A stretch of 64,000 nt of DNA from assembly GCF_001442615.1 (NCBI RefSeq), contig NZ_LMXN01000008.1, positions 1 to 64,000 of the forward strand, written 5' to 3'. Position 1 is the stretch's first letter; every line of letters starts with the position of its first letter. Under the pieces are notes generated by a model, which made no database searches, had not been told where the DNA came from, and was given only the letters and a program-made list of their open reading frames with translations. This stretch comes from Algoriphagus resistens (lineage in GTDB: Bacteria > Bacteroidota > Bacteroidia > Cytophagales > Cyclobacteriaceae). Below are positions 36,956 through 46,128 of this stretch, one piece after another. The position numbers were made by a program, and so were the translations under genes.

Positions 36956-39352
36956 TTAAAATCTGACAGTTAAGCCCCCACCAGCACCGAAACGGTTATC
37001 ATAAAGTCCCATCAATGAGAAATTTCTGGAAAGGATATAGCTAGCTCCGGCAGACCAGGTAGTTTCTCCCTTATAATTGGAGTTTTCTCCGGATTCAGGA
37101 AGGGTATCTGTCCACCCAAAATCCATTTGATATTCATAATTTGCGAAGATGGTGGTGCGAGGAAAGACCATTATCTCTCTGCTTATCCGGAATTCTGGTC
37201 TCAGCTTACTGTCCATTCTTACATCCAGATTGAATAGGTATGGAGTTAGAAATCGAATACCGACTACGGCCGTAGTGCTGATTTCATCCAAACTCTCCTC
37301 TATCTCATTTTCCATATTTACCCCGGCAAAGACTCTGAAATAATCGTACAAGTACCTCTCATAACTTACTTCTGCCTCAAAATTCTGGTTATACCCATAC
37401 TCTAAGTTCAGGTTCAGTTGATTTCTGATATTGGATGACATCAGGTTCAGTCCGAGCATTTGAGAAGAAACTTCTGCCGTCCCCCAATTAAATAGACCGT
37501 CTGTTTCATGGAGGAGTTTTTTCAAAGGAAAGCCTTTCAATCTTGGATCACGTGGGGTGTCATAAGAGAACACTCGTGCCATACCACCCATCATGTGATA
37601 GAGGACATGACAATGGAAAAACCAATCACCTTCCTCAGTCCCTTCAAATTCTATCGTGATCTTTTGCATTGGAGGTACATTCACGGTATGCTTTAGCGGC
37701 GAATATTCTCCTTTATCATTGATTACCCGGAAGAAATGCCCGTGTAAGTGCATGGGATGATGCATCATCGTAAGATTATTTAATGTAATTCGAGTCACTT
37801 TTCCACTTTCGATCTTGATCTTGTCAGCTTCAGCCAATGGCACTCCATTCATACTCCAAATGTATCTCCACATATTCCCGGTAAGATTCAGCAGAACTTC
37901 ATTGACAGGTTCGTCGGTAGGAAAGCTGGTCTTCTCAGGGGACTTGAGGTAGTTATAATTGTACTCAGCAAACATGTCCATGCCAGGCATTTTGTCCATA
38001 GTTGCTCCCATGTCCATCTTGCCTTTCATTTCCATGGATTTGTCCATTGACTCGTCGTGGTTCATTTTGGAATGATCCATGCTTTTCGTAGAAGGTTTAC
38101 TAGTAGAATCAGTGCGATTTTTCTTGTCCATCATTTGGGAATGATCCGTGCCCATGTCTGTGGAATTCATTTTTGAATGATCCATTTCACCCATATTCAT
38201 TTCATCACCCATCTGCATTCCCCACTTGTCCATCATTTCTTTGGGATCCTCCTCAGATGGCTTAAATTTCATAGCAGGAGCACCCATTTTCATGTCCATT
38301 TTCGCCATTTTCATCATCATATCTATTTTATCGGGTCGGGGAACATCAGGAGCAGAAATAATATCTCCCTTTCCTAAGAAGGTGGAAGTTTGTCCAGAAC
38401 CATCTTGCACAGTAGCACGGATTTCCAATTTGCCCTGCTGTGGGATCGTAACTATAAAATCATAGGTTTCTGCTATAGCGATAAAAGTTTTATTGTGAGC
38501 GATAGGCACCACGTCCAGGCCATCGGCTGAGACAAGTAATGGATCCTTACCTCCGAAAGTCAGCCAGAACTGAGAGGAAGCTGAACCATTGATGAAACGC
38601 ACACGCACTTTTTCTCCAGGGCTAAAATCTGGATATTCAGTAGTGGTTTCCCCATTATTCAAGAATGCATTGTAATAGATATCTGCGATATCCGCACTTT
38701 CCATTCGTTGTTTCCAAAAATTAAGCTGGGCACCAAATCCGCCTCGACTAATCACCTGATTCAAAGGAGTTGCAGTTCCTTTTTTGATATTGTACCATTC
38801 GTTACCGCGCTTGAGATTCCGTAATACGTTTTGGGGTTTTTGATTAGTCCAATCAGAAAGAACAATCACTAATTCTGAATCATAGGATAATGTTTCCTCC
38901 TTAGGTTCAATCACAATAGAACCATACACTCCACTTTGTTCCTGGAGCATGGTATGGGAATGATACCAATAGGTGCCAGCTTGTTTCAGTGGGAACTCAT
39001 ATTTCTGAGTTTCACCCGGCTTGATGGGGGGTGTTGTCAAATAGGGTACTCCATCGAAGAAATTTGGCAATAAGATGCCATGCCAATGCACAGAAGTCTC
39101 TTCGTCCATTTCATTCTTGACATAGATTACAGCATAGCCTCCTTCTTTAAATCGCAGAGTTGGCCCGGGAATTCCATCATTTATCGTCATTGCAGCGACA
39201 GGCTTTCCAGTCTTCGAGACCATTGCTTGCTTTAAAGTAAGTGTGTAGGTCGAAGTATCCGTCGGTATCGCTTGGGAATAACCAGTCGCCATGGTTACAA
39301 CCATAAGGGAAAGCCATGTGATTAGATGAGGTAATTGGTTTAGCTTTATCAT
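36956..39352 (-). CDS. Multicopper oxidase (CopA-like) fused to CopB-like outer-membrane domain
   Basis: The 798-residue exported protein has a signal peptide ending GYSQA. Three cupredoxin domains carry the four copper motifs: HWHG (about residue 89), WYHSH (about 129), HPMHLHGHFF (about 535) and HCHVLYHMMG (about 580). A Met/His-rich stretch of about 100 residues (MDHSKMN, MKMGAPAMK, GEMDHSKM) lies between domains two and three. From about residue 620 the sequence changes to barrel-like strands (NLNLEYGYNQNFEAEVSYERYL, FANYEYQMDFGW) ending in GAGGGLTVRF, resembling copper resistance protein B. It probably oxidises Cu(I) in or at the outer membrane. Confidence 0.9.
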   Translation of the reverse strand: MIKLNQLPHLITWLSLMVVTMATGYSQAIPTDTSTYTLTLKQAMVSKTGKPVAAMTINDGIPGPTLRFKEGGYAVIYVKNEMDEETSVHWHGILLPNFFDGVPYLTTPPIKPGETQKYEFPLKQAGTYWYHSHTMLQEQSGVYGSIVIEPKEETLSYDSELVIVLSDWTNQKPQNVLRNLKRGNEWYNIKKGTATPLNQVISRGGFGAQLNFWKQRMESADIADIYYNAFLNNGETTTEYPDFSPGEKVRVRFINGSASSQFWLTFGGKDPLLVSADGLDVVPIAHNKTFIAIAETYDFIVTIPQQGKLEIRATVQDGSGQTSTFLGKGDIISAPDVPRPDKIDMMMKMAKMDMKMGAPAMKFKPSEEDPKEMMDKWGMQMGDEMNMGEMDHSKMNSTDMGTDHSQMMDKKNRTDSTSKPSTKSMDHSKMNHDESMDKSMEMKGKMDMGATMDKMPGMDMFAEYNYNYLKSPEKTSFPTDEPVNEVLLNLTGNMWRYIWSMNGVPLAEADKIKIESGKVTRITLNNLTMMHHPMHLHGHFFRVINDKGEYSPLKHTVNVPPMQKITIEFEGTEEGDWFFHCHVLYHMMGGMARVFSYDTPRDPRLKGFPLKKLLHETDGLFNWGTAEVSSQMLGLNLMSSNIRNQLNLNLEYGYNQNFEAEVSYERYLYDYFRVFAGVNMENEIEESLDEISTTAVVGIRFLTPYLFNLDVRMDSKLRPEFRISREIMVFPRTTIFANYEYQMDFGWTDTLPESGENSNYKGETTWSAGASYILSRNFSLMGLYDNRFGAGGGLTVRF

Positions 39353-39358
39353 GTCTAA

Positions 39359-39817
39359 TTACTTTTTAGCCTCCAGTCTTTTGATCATATCCTGCATCTG
39401 GGCTATTTCCCGCTTCTGAGCTTCAATTATGTCTTGCGCCAGTTTTTGTGCTTCCGGGTCTTTAAGGTTGGCTTTCTGACTCACCATGATTGCAGAAGAG
39501 TGATGTGGGATCATTGCTTTCATCCATTGCACATCAGCAATCAAAGTCTGATTTCTAAGCATGGTCAGTGTGCCTACAAAAATTATCGCAGCACTCACTA
39601 GGATGATGTAATTGGCTTTTTTGTTTTCGTACATTCCCCACATAAATAGTATCATAGAGATGGCCATGGGCGCCACCATCAGAATAGTCATGTAGGTTCT
39701 AGTTGTACTGAGCATCACATGCTCGAACAGATCTGCATTCAAAAACATGACTGCGTACATAATGACGAATGAAACGGCCATCATTGCTGCGAATTTTACA
39801 TAGCTTTTGCTTTTCAT
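39359..39817 (-). CDS. DUF305-type membrane protein
   Basis: The 152-residue protein has three membrane helices (about residues 8-28, 43-62 and 70-88). A DUF305-like C-terminus follows (MKAMIPHHSSAIMVSQKANLKDP..AQKLAQDIIEAQKREIAQM), with the conserved His pair HH and Met residues that suggest metal binding. It is common in copper-resistance clusters. It lies two bases from the TolC-like gene and six from the oxidase. Confidence 0.85.
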   Translation of the reverse strand: MKSKSYVKFAAMMAVSFVIMYAVMFLNADLFEHVMLSTTRTYMTILMVAPMAISMILFMWGMYENKKANYIILVSAAIIFVGTLTMLRNQTLIADVQWMKAMIPHHSSAIMVSQKANLKDPEAQKLAQDIIEAQKREIAQMQDMIKRLEAKK

Positions 39818-39819
39818 AA

Positions 39820-41049
39820 TTAGTAGGTTTTAGCGGTTAGATAATTGATTTGTGCCAGGGAAGACTTGTAAGTCACCATGGCTTTTAATTTCATTTTTTG
39901 GAATTCGAGTAATTGCTGCTGGATTCTCAAAACCTCCTCAAAATCCCTCCCTGAATTGCTATAGGAATTGTACAGCAAGTCCAAGGTCTGTTCGGTGGTT
40001 TTGATTTGTCTGTCATAGAGGAGGAGCAAATCATCTTGTATCTTCATATCAAAGGAGTAGCGGTAATAAGACCCGTATAGCCTATTGGTAAGCTCCTCTT
40101 TTTCCAGTGAATAGGATTCCTGCATCAGCTGAGCTTCTTTTTGGGCCCCTTTGTATTTTCCACGGAAAATGGGAAGACTCATTGTCACCATAGGCATGAG
40201 TACATTTTTGCCATTGTCAGCGATTACCATATCCTCTCGCTCGCCCACAAGTACATAGTCCAAACCTGCACCTAACTTGGGCATTCCTTGTTTTTGGGCT
40301 ACACGCTCATTTGCCTCGCTTGCCTGAATTTTCAAATCCAGACTTTCCAGCATTGGATTGGACTGGATAGAATCAGGAAGAATCATTCGATCCTGTGCTG
40401 TAATAATTAGCCCTTCACTTATAGGTACTTCGCTGTCATGTGGTCTAGAAAGCAGTGAGTTGAACCAGGAGTTGGTAGATTGAATTTTCTTATGAAGAAC
40501 CTCCAAATTTGTTTCTGAAGTTTGAATCATAATATCCACCCGTAGTGCATCGGCTAGACTCCCTTGGCCGTTTTCAAATTTGGAAGTAGCCAGAATATAA
40601 TAGGTGCGAAGAATTCTTAGATTCTCTTCCTCTAGGGCTATTAACTCATGAGATTCTTGCAGTGGGAAATACACCGCAGCCAATTGACTGTATAATTGAT
40701 TTTTAGCATCTAGAAATTCTTGGTATTTCGCTTCAGCCATCAATGCAGCTACATCTTCTTGTGCACGTAAGCTGCCAAACCAAGGGAACATTTGTGTCAA
40801 TGAAAATCTTGCTTTTTGGGGTCCAACACGAGTCTCTACAGGAGAAAGAAAATAGCCAAAAGATAAAGTGGGGTCCTGTAGTGATCCAACCTGTGGGATT
40901 TTTTCCATGGCAGCTTCAAATGCTTTGTATTTAGCCTGAAGCCCTGGATTGTTTTCGGCGGCCACTAGAAAATAGTCTTCTAAGCTTTGCGAAGCAGCTG
41001 AGAAACTCATCCCCAGGAGCAAAAGAAAGGAAAGTGTGAAAGTTCTCAT
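39820..41049 (-). CDS. TolC family outer-membrane channel (CusC-like)
   Basis: The 409-residue outer-membrane efflux protein has a signal peptide (LLLLGMSFSAASQS) and two TolC repeats of long helices (LGAGLDYVLVG, QEAQLMQESYSLEKEELTNRLYGSYYRY, about 255-320). It pairs with the CusA pump directly upstream (two-base gap) and the CusB adaptor at the end of the unit. It presumably forms the exit duct for copper or silver. Confidence 0.88.
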   Translation of the reverse strand: MRTFTLSFLLLLGMSFSAASQSLEDYFLVAAENNPGLQAKYKAFEAAMEKIPQVGSLQDPTLSFGYFLSPVETRVGPQKARFSLTQMFPWFGSLRAQEDVAALMAEAKYQEFLDAKNQLYSQLAAVYFPLQESHELIALEEENLRILRTYYILATSKFENGQGSLADALRVDIMIQTSETNLEVLHKKIQSTNSWFNSLLSRPHDSEVPISEGLIITAQDRMILPDSIQSNPMLESLDLKIQASEANERVAQKQGMPKLGAGLDYVLVGEREDMVIADNGKNVLMPMVTMSLPIFRGKYKGAQKEAQLMQESYSLEKEELTNRLYGSYYRYSFDMKIQDDLLLLYDRQIKTTEQTLDLLYNSYSNSGRDFEEVLRIQQQLLEFQKMKLKAMVTYKSSLAQINYLTAKTY

Positions 41050-41051
41050 TT

Positions 41052-44000
41052 TCAGCTTTTTTTAAGTTTTCGTTCTTCTCGAATGGAGTAAAGAACTGGT
41101 ACAATAAAGTAGGTGATAGCCGCTACGATCATTCCTCCAAAGGCTGGAATAGCCATAGGAATCATGATGTCCGATCCCCTTCCAGAAGAGGTTAAAATCG
41201 GAAGCAATGCAATGATTGTGGTAGCTGAAGTCATCACGGCGGGCTTGATTCTTCGCTGACCAGCTTCCACAATAGCCATTCGTATTCCTTGTGGAGTATC
41301 AGTTTTATTTCGTTCAAAACTTTGATCCAGATATGTGGCCATTAACACTCCATCATCAGTGGCAATACCAAATAGTGCAATGAATCCCACCCAGACTGCT
41401 ACACTTAGATTGATCTGGTGAACTTGGAACAGGTCTCGCATATTGGTACCGAAGAGATCAAAATCAGCAAACCATCCTTGTCCATAAAACCAAAGTGTGA
41501 TAAATGCACCACTGAATGCCATGGCTATTCCAGTGAATACCATCAGGGAAGTAGTGACTGATTTGAATTGGAAATACAGAATCAAAAAGATAATAGCCAA
41601 TACTGCCGGAACGATGATACTCAGCCGTTTCTCAGCACGAACCTGATTTTCATAGCTACCAGAAAACTTGTAGGTGATTCCTGCGGGCACATCCAGCTCC
41701 CCTGAATCAATTTTGCTTTGGATCAACTGTCGTGCATCTTCAACCACAGTCACCTCAGAATCCCCGTCTCTTTTGTCAAAAAGCACATAACCGACCAAGA
41801 AAGTCTCCTCGCTTTTGATGGCTTGAGGGCCACGTTTGTACTCAAAATCCACGAGTTGCCCTAAAGGGATTTGAGCTCCGGTAGGAGTTGGAACAAAGAT
41901 CTTAGCCAAACTTTCAGGGTCATCGCGCAATTCTCTTGGATAGCGAACACGCACAGGAAAACGCTCTCTGCCTTCTACTGTAGTGGTTATGTTCATGCCA
42001 CCAATAGCCGTTTCTATAGTTTGCTGCACATTTTCTATCGTCAGTCCAAATCGCGCTATTTTTTCTCGGTTGATATTTAGATGCAGATAAGGTTTTCCCA
42101 CGATTCTATCTGCGAAAACTGCTTCCTCTTTGACTGATGGAACTTGCTTCAGGATGTTTTCCAGTTGAATACCAAAGTCCTCTATAGTCTGTAGATCAGG
42201 CCCATATACTTTAATACCCATTGGTGCTCGCATACCTGTTTGGAGCATGACCAATCTGGTTTCTATCGGTTGTAATTTAGGAGCGGAAGTGATTCCCGGT
42301 ATTTTGGTAACTGCGATGATTTCTTTCCATATATCATCTGGAGATTTGATGTGTTCCCGCCAGTTTCGGAAATACATGCCTTCCTCGTCAGGAATTAAGT
42401 TTTTGGCAGGCTTATTTTGTGCGATTGCATCTTGGTTGTAAAGGGTATCTCCCGTGGAAAAAATGAATCGGTCTTCCTTGTCAGTTTTAAACCGCTGTTT
42501 ATGGCCCTTTGCATTGAGAAGATATTCTGGTTTATAATTAATGATATTCTCATACATAGAGATCGGTGCCGGATCCAAAGCTGATTCAGCTCTACCAAGT
42601 TTTCCGACCGTGAGATCTACTTCAGGAATATTGGTCAGCAGCATATCCAGTTGGCCGATGATTTTTCTGTTATAAGCAATGCCGGAATGCGGCATGGCGG
42701 TTGGCATCAGCAGGAAGCTACCTTCATTCAGGGAAGGCATAAATTCCTTTTGCATACCTGGGAAAGTATGCGTTAGACTAGACCAAGGCTTACTGGATTG
42801 AATATCCCAGCCAACCAGATTGGTGGTCTTTGGGATTAATCCAAAAGTGGTATTAAACCCAAGCCAAACCGTAGCTCCAAAGAGAATCAAGACTGCCGGT
42901 ATAGTCAGGAAGATTGCTTTGTGATCCAGGCACCAGGTTAATACACGTTTGTAATTGTTTTCCAAAAGGGTGAATGCCCCCAATATCAAACTCACTAGAA
43001 TGGCGACGAACAAGACATTGGAGAATAGAGAACGTGAAGCACCAAGTGGCAACCAATACGTCGCTAATAACCAAACCACACCACCTATTGCCAGAATAAT
43101 TTCAAGTTGGTTATAAATAGGGCGTATGCGCTTTGGGATTTCTATAGACTCTTTCTCTACATAGAATTTGGCGAAGGAAATAATGCCAAATAGTAACAAA
43201 ATAATTCCTGCCCAAGTGTAGCCGTAAATCAGTGCGCCTACTCCTAGAATTAGTAATAATCCATTTCCTAGAAGCTTATATCGCTGATTTTTGATTTTGA
43301 AACCAAAGAACACATGAGCCAACATTGGCAGAATAAACAAGGATACGATCAATGCTGCTATAAGTGCAAAAGTCTTGGTATAGGCTAAAGGTCCAAATAA
43401 TTTCCCCTCGGCAGCCTCCATTGTGAAAACCGGAATAAAACTCACAATAGTGGTGGACACAGCGGTAAGGATTGCAGTGGCTACTTCTGATGATCCTTTG
43501 TAAATGGTCGTGACCAACTTCTGCTCTGGAGGAGCTTCATCGATGTGCTTGATAATGTTTTCTGAAAGGATTATCCCCAAATCCACCATCGTACCGATGG
43601 CGATAGCTATTCCAGAAAGAGCTACAATATTTGCATCTACCCCAAAATAGCGCATCGCTATAAAAACCATCAGAATTGCAATTGGTAATAAGCTTGAAAT
43701 CAGAATAGATGCTCGCAGGTTATAGACCATCACAATCACAACCAGAATAGTAATCAGAATCTCCAAAGAAAGCGCCTCCTCCAAGGTGCCTAGGGTTTCC
43801 TGAATCAGTGTAGATCTATCGTAAAATGGAACAATGGTCAACTGGCTAATACGACCATCGGCTAAGGTCTTTTTTGGGAGGCCAGGAGCTATTTCTGTGA
43901 TTTTCTCTTTCAGATTGTTGATGACCTGAAGAGGATTAGAGCCGTATCGCGCGACTACTACACCGCCGACTACCTCAGCTCCGTCTTTATCTAAAAGTCC

Positions 44001-44870
44001 TCTTCTGTTGGCTGGTCCTAGGCTTACCACGCCAATGTCTTTTATCCGGATCGGAACGTTTTGTTCCACGGCAACCACCGCCTCTTCTAAGTCCTCTACC
44101 TTTTTGATATAGCCCAAACCTCGCACTAAATATTCTGCTTGGTTGATTTCTATGGTTTTGGCACCTACGTCCCTATTGGATTGCTTAACTGCCTCCATGA
44201 CTTTCATCAAGGGAATATTATAGGCTTTAAGCGCGTCGGGATTTACATCTACCTGATATTCCTGTACAAATCCACCGATTGAAGCCACTTCCGAAACGCC
44301 TTCCACGGCGTTTAAGCCATACTTAACAAAGAAGTCCTGAACAGTCCTTATCTCGTGAAGATCCCATCCTCCGGTCGGATTGCCTTGCTCATCTCTTCCT
44401 TCCAGTGTGTACCAATATACCTGGCCTAAAGCAGTGGCGTCAGGACCCAGTCCCGGCTGAACTGCCTCTGGAAGCAATCCTGCAGGTAATGAACTGAGTT
44501 TTTCCAGGATTCTTGATCTAGACCAATAGAATTCTGTGTCTTCATTGAAGATGATGTATATGCTGGAAAAGCCGAAAATAGAAGAGCTACGGATGGACTT
44601 TACTCCAGGAATTCCTAATAGATAGGTAGTAAGTGGGTAGGAGATTTGATCCTCAATATCCTGTGGAGATCTACCTGGCCATTGGGTGAAAACAATTTGT
44701 TGGTTTTCGCCAATGTCAGGAATGGCATCAACGGGGACAGGATCTGATGGAAGCGAACCTACTTTCCAACCGAAGGGAGCTGTCACAATTCCCCAAGCTA
44801 TCAAAGCGATAAGCAAAAGAACTGTAACTAATTTGTTTTCAAGAAAATACTTGATAATTGAGTTAAGCAT
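41052..44870 (-). CDS. CusA/CzcA-type heavy-metal RND pump
   Basis: The 1272-residue inner-membrane proton/metal antiporter has the HME-RND architecture: first helix, porter domain (about 35-335), six helices, then a repeat of the same. Signature stretches include GRSPQDIEDQISYPLTT, GTMVDLGIILSENIIKH, PSLNEGSFLLMPTAMPHSG and ATDDGVLMATYLDQS. It is longer than E. coli CusA (1047 residues). An inserted segment of extra helices (about 530-630) and a loop of about 80 residues with KFLIPDEEGMYF-like polar sequence account for the excess. Copper or silver is the likely substrate given the neighbours. Confidence 0.93.
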   Translation of the reverse strand: MLNSIIKYFLENKLVTVLLLIALIAWGIVTAPFGWKVGSLPSDPVPVDAIPDIGENQQIVFTQWPGRSPQDIEDQISYPLTTYLLGIPGVKSIRSSSIFGFSSIYIIFNEDTEFYWSRSRILEKLSSLPAGLLPEAVQPGLGPDATALGQVYWYTLEGRDEQGNPTGGWDLHEIRTVQDFFVKYGLNAVEGVSEVASIGGFVQEYQVDVNPDALKAYNIPLMKVMEAVKQSNRDVGAKTIEINQAEYLVRGLGYIKKVEDLEEAVVAVEQNVPIRIKDIGVVSLGPANRRGLLDKDGAEVVGGVVVARYGSNPLQVINNLKEKITEIAPGLPKKTLADGRISQLTIVPFYDRSTLIQETLGTLEEALSLEILITILVVIVMVYNLRASILISSLLPIAILMVFIAMRYFGVDANIVALSGIAIAIGTMVDLGIILSENIIKHIDEAPPEQKLVTTIYKGSSEVATAILTAVSTTIVSFIPVFTMEAAEGKLFGPLAYTKTFALIAALIVSLFILPMLAHVFFGFKIKNQRYKLLGNGLLLILGVGALIYGYTWAGIILLLFGIISFAKFYVEKESIEIPKRIRPIYNQLEIILAIGGVVWLLATYWLPLGASRSLFSNVLFVAILVSLILGAFTLLENNYKRVLTWCLDHKAIFLTIPAVLILFGATVWLGFNTTFGLIPKTTNLVGWDIQSSKPWSSLTHTFPGMQKEFMPSLNEGSFLLMPTAMPHSGIAYNRKIIGQLDMLLTNIPEVDLTVGKLGRAESALDPAPISMYENIINYKPEYLLNAKGHKQRFKTDKEDRFIFSTGDTLYNQDAIAQNKPAKNLIPDEEGMYFRNWREHIKSPDDIWKEIIAVTKIPGITSAPKLQPIETRLVMLQTGMRAPMGIKVYGPDLQTIEDFGIQLENILKQVPSVKEEAVFADRIVGKPYLHLNINREKIARFGLTIENVQQTIETAIGGMNITTTVEGRERFPVRVRYPRELRDDPESLAKIFVPTPTGAQIPLGQLVDFEYKRGPQAIKSEETFLVGYVLFDKRDGDSEVTVVEDARQLIQSKIDSGELDVPAGITYKFSGSYENQVRAEKRLSIIVPAVLAIIFLILYFQFKSVTTSLMVFTGIAMAFSGAFITLWFYGQGWFADFDLFGTNMRDLFQVHQINLSVAVWVGFIALFGIATDDGVLMATYLDQSFERNKTDTPQGIRMAIVEAGQRRIKPAVMTSATTIIALLPILTSSGRGSDIMIPMAIPAFGGMIVAAITYFIVPVLYSIREERKLKKS

Positions 44871-44970
44871 GAAATAATCCTAAGAAAATGGAATACTGGA
44901 TAAACTTTGCTACAAGCAATTGAGCTTATGGAAAAAGACGGTCTGTAAGACCTAAGTTTACCTATCCGGA

Positions 44971-45387
44971 TTAAATCAAGAAAGATTGAAAAAGAACAGT
45001 ATAGTTCTTATCAATCGCAGGGGGAGATATAAATACGTTGGAATATTCAGTTGTAGGAACTGAATCTATTCCAAAAATGAATGTTTGTGTGAAAGCTGCT
45101 ACAAAAATAACTTGTGCAGCGTCGAGGTTTATTACTTTAAGATTCTGATCACTGTCATTGTGAATGAGTTCAAAACTATTTTGGCAGCATTCATCAGCAT
45201 TGCTTAAATCTCCTTGATCACTCGAAGGAGATTCCGATTGATGTTTCATTCCGCAATCCAAATTTTTTGCTGAAAGGCCAATTGCATTTAACATCTCAGA
45301 TCCCATGCATATATGGCTGCTCTTCGCCAAACCAATGTTTGCGAAAAGAAGTAAGAATGCTAAAACTATGGAAAATGATTTCTTCAC
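44971..45387 (-). CDS. Small secreted Cys/His protein of HYC_CC_PP type
   Basis: The 138-residue product begins at a GTG at 45387, directly before a signal peptide (KKSFSIVLAFLLLFANIGLAKS); the longer frame adds a non-signal extension. The mature part has HICMG, a paired Cys (DECCQNSFELI) and ISPPAID near the end, matching the HYC_CC_PP pattern of small Bacteroidota metal-island proteins. It is the first gene of the copper unit, 100 bases before cusA, and divergent from the small exported protein at 45604. It probably binds metal in the periplasm. Confidence 0.78.
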   Translation of the reverse strand: MKKSFSIVLAFLLLFANIGLAKSSHICMGSEMLNAIGLSAKNLDCGMKHQSESPSSDQGDLSNADECCQNSFELIHNDSDQNLKVINLDAAQVIFVAAFTQTFIFGIDSVPTTEYSNVFISPPAIDKNYTVLFQSFLI

Positions 45388-45603
45388 TATTACAATTATA
45401 GGCTTTTCACATGAGAATGAAAATAAATCCAATTGAATTCTAAAACACGTAATAATCCAGATAAGGTTACCGCTTATAAAAAAAGACAAAAAAAATTCCT
45501 CCCTTGCTCAGATTGGGTCGTAGCTATACCTCATCAATTGAATCTGGGATTAGCGATTTTGTGCAATAGCCTTGCACTACTTTATTTCATAGATTTGCAG
45601 AAT
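45388..45603. promoter_or_regulatory. Divergent control region of the two RND efflux units
   Basis: The 216-bp spacer separates two divergent exported-protein genes, each heading a metal-efflux unit. It should hold both promoters. I could not pick a convincing operator. No CueR, CsoR or two-component gene is next to it. Confidence 0.5.
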
Positions 45604-45996
45604 ATGAAACTGATAAGAAACAGATCTTTTATTGCTTTGCTCCTTTTGGGGATGCTATCGATGAATTTCGATCTATGTTGTCAGATTCAGAAAATCCCGT
45701 TTTTGCTTTCACATTTTGGAGAGCATAAAGTTTTGCATGACGACTCCGTATTTGAATTCGTAGTAGAAGATTATATTGATCATGGATCAAACAATACCAG
45801 CCATGATGAAGAAAGTCATGAAAATTTACCTTTTCATGGCAATCATACCTGTTCACACGCTCCCATCTATTTCTCTTCAATAAATGATTTTTCTGTAGTC
45901 CGGACTTTTAATGAGAAAGTAGAGCCAGAAACTTACTATACCTTTCTTTTTACTTCACCAGTTTTAGGTGAACTCTTTCAACCTCCTCGGAGCTAA
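45604..45996 (+). CDS. Small exported His-rich protein at the head of the czc unit
   Basis: The 130-residue product starts at the ATG at 45604 (MKLIRNRSFIALLLLGMLSM), giving a signal-like N-terminus; the frame extends upstream without one. It contains DLCCQIQ, a His/Asp/Glu-rich stretch (HDEESHENLPFHGNHTCSHAP) and a C-terminal FQPPR. This resembles the small Cys/His proteins that precede CzcA pumps in Bacteroidota. It probably binds Zn, Cd or Co in the periplasm. The function is not established. Confidence 0.72.
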   Translation: MKLIRNRSFIALLLLGMLSMNFDLCCQIQKIPFLLSHFGEHKVLHDDSVFEFVVEDYIDHGSNNTSHDEESHENLPFHGNHTCSHAPIYFSSINDFSVVRTFNEKVEPETYYTFLFTSPVLGELFQPPRS

Positions 45997-46128
45997 ATTT
46001 CCCGCTTTACACCATATTTACCCTTTTCGTTCAGCTCTTTTCACTAAACTGATTAGGTCTGTTGTGCGCGGTTTTTTCTAAGGGCCCCTGAGCCCATTTC
46101 CATTTTATTACATAAAAATTAATTCCTT

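Noticed and set aside
45433..45603. N-terminal extension of the small exported protein
   Set aside because: The extension is basic and overlaps the divergent control region; the ATG at 45604 gives a signal peptide.
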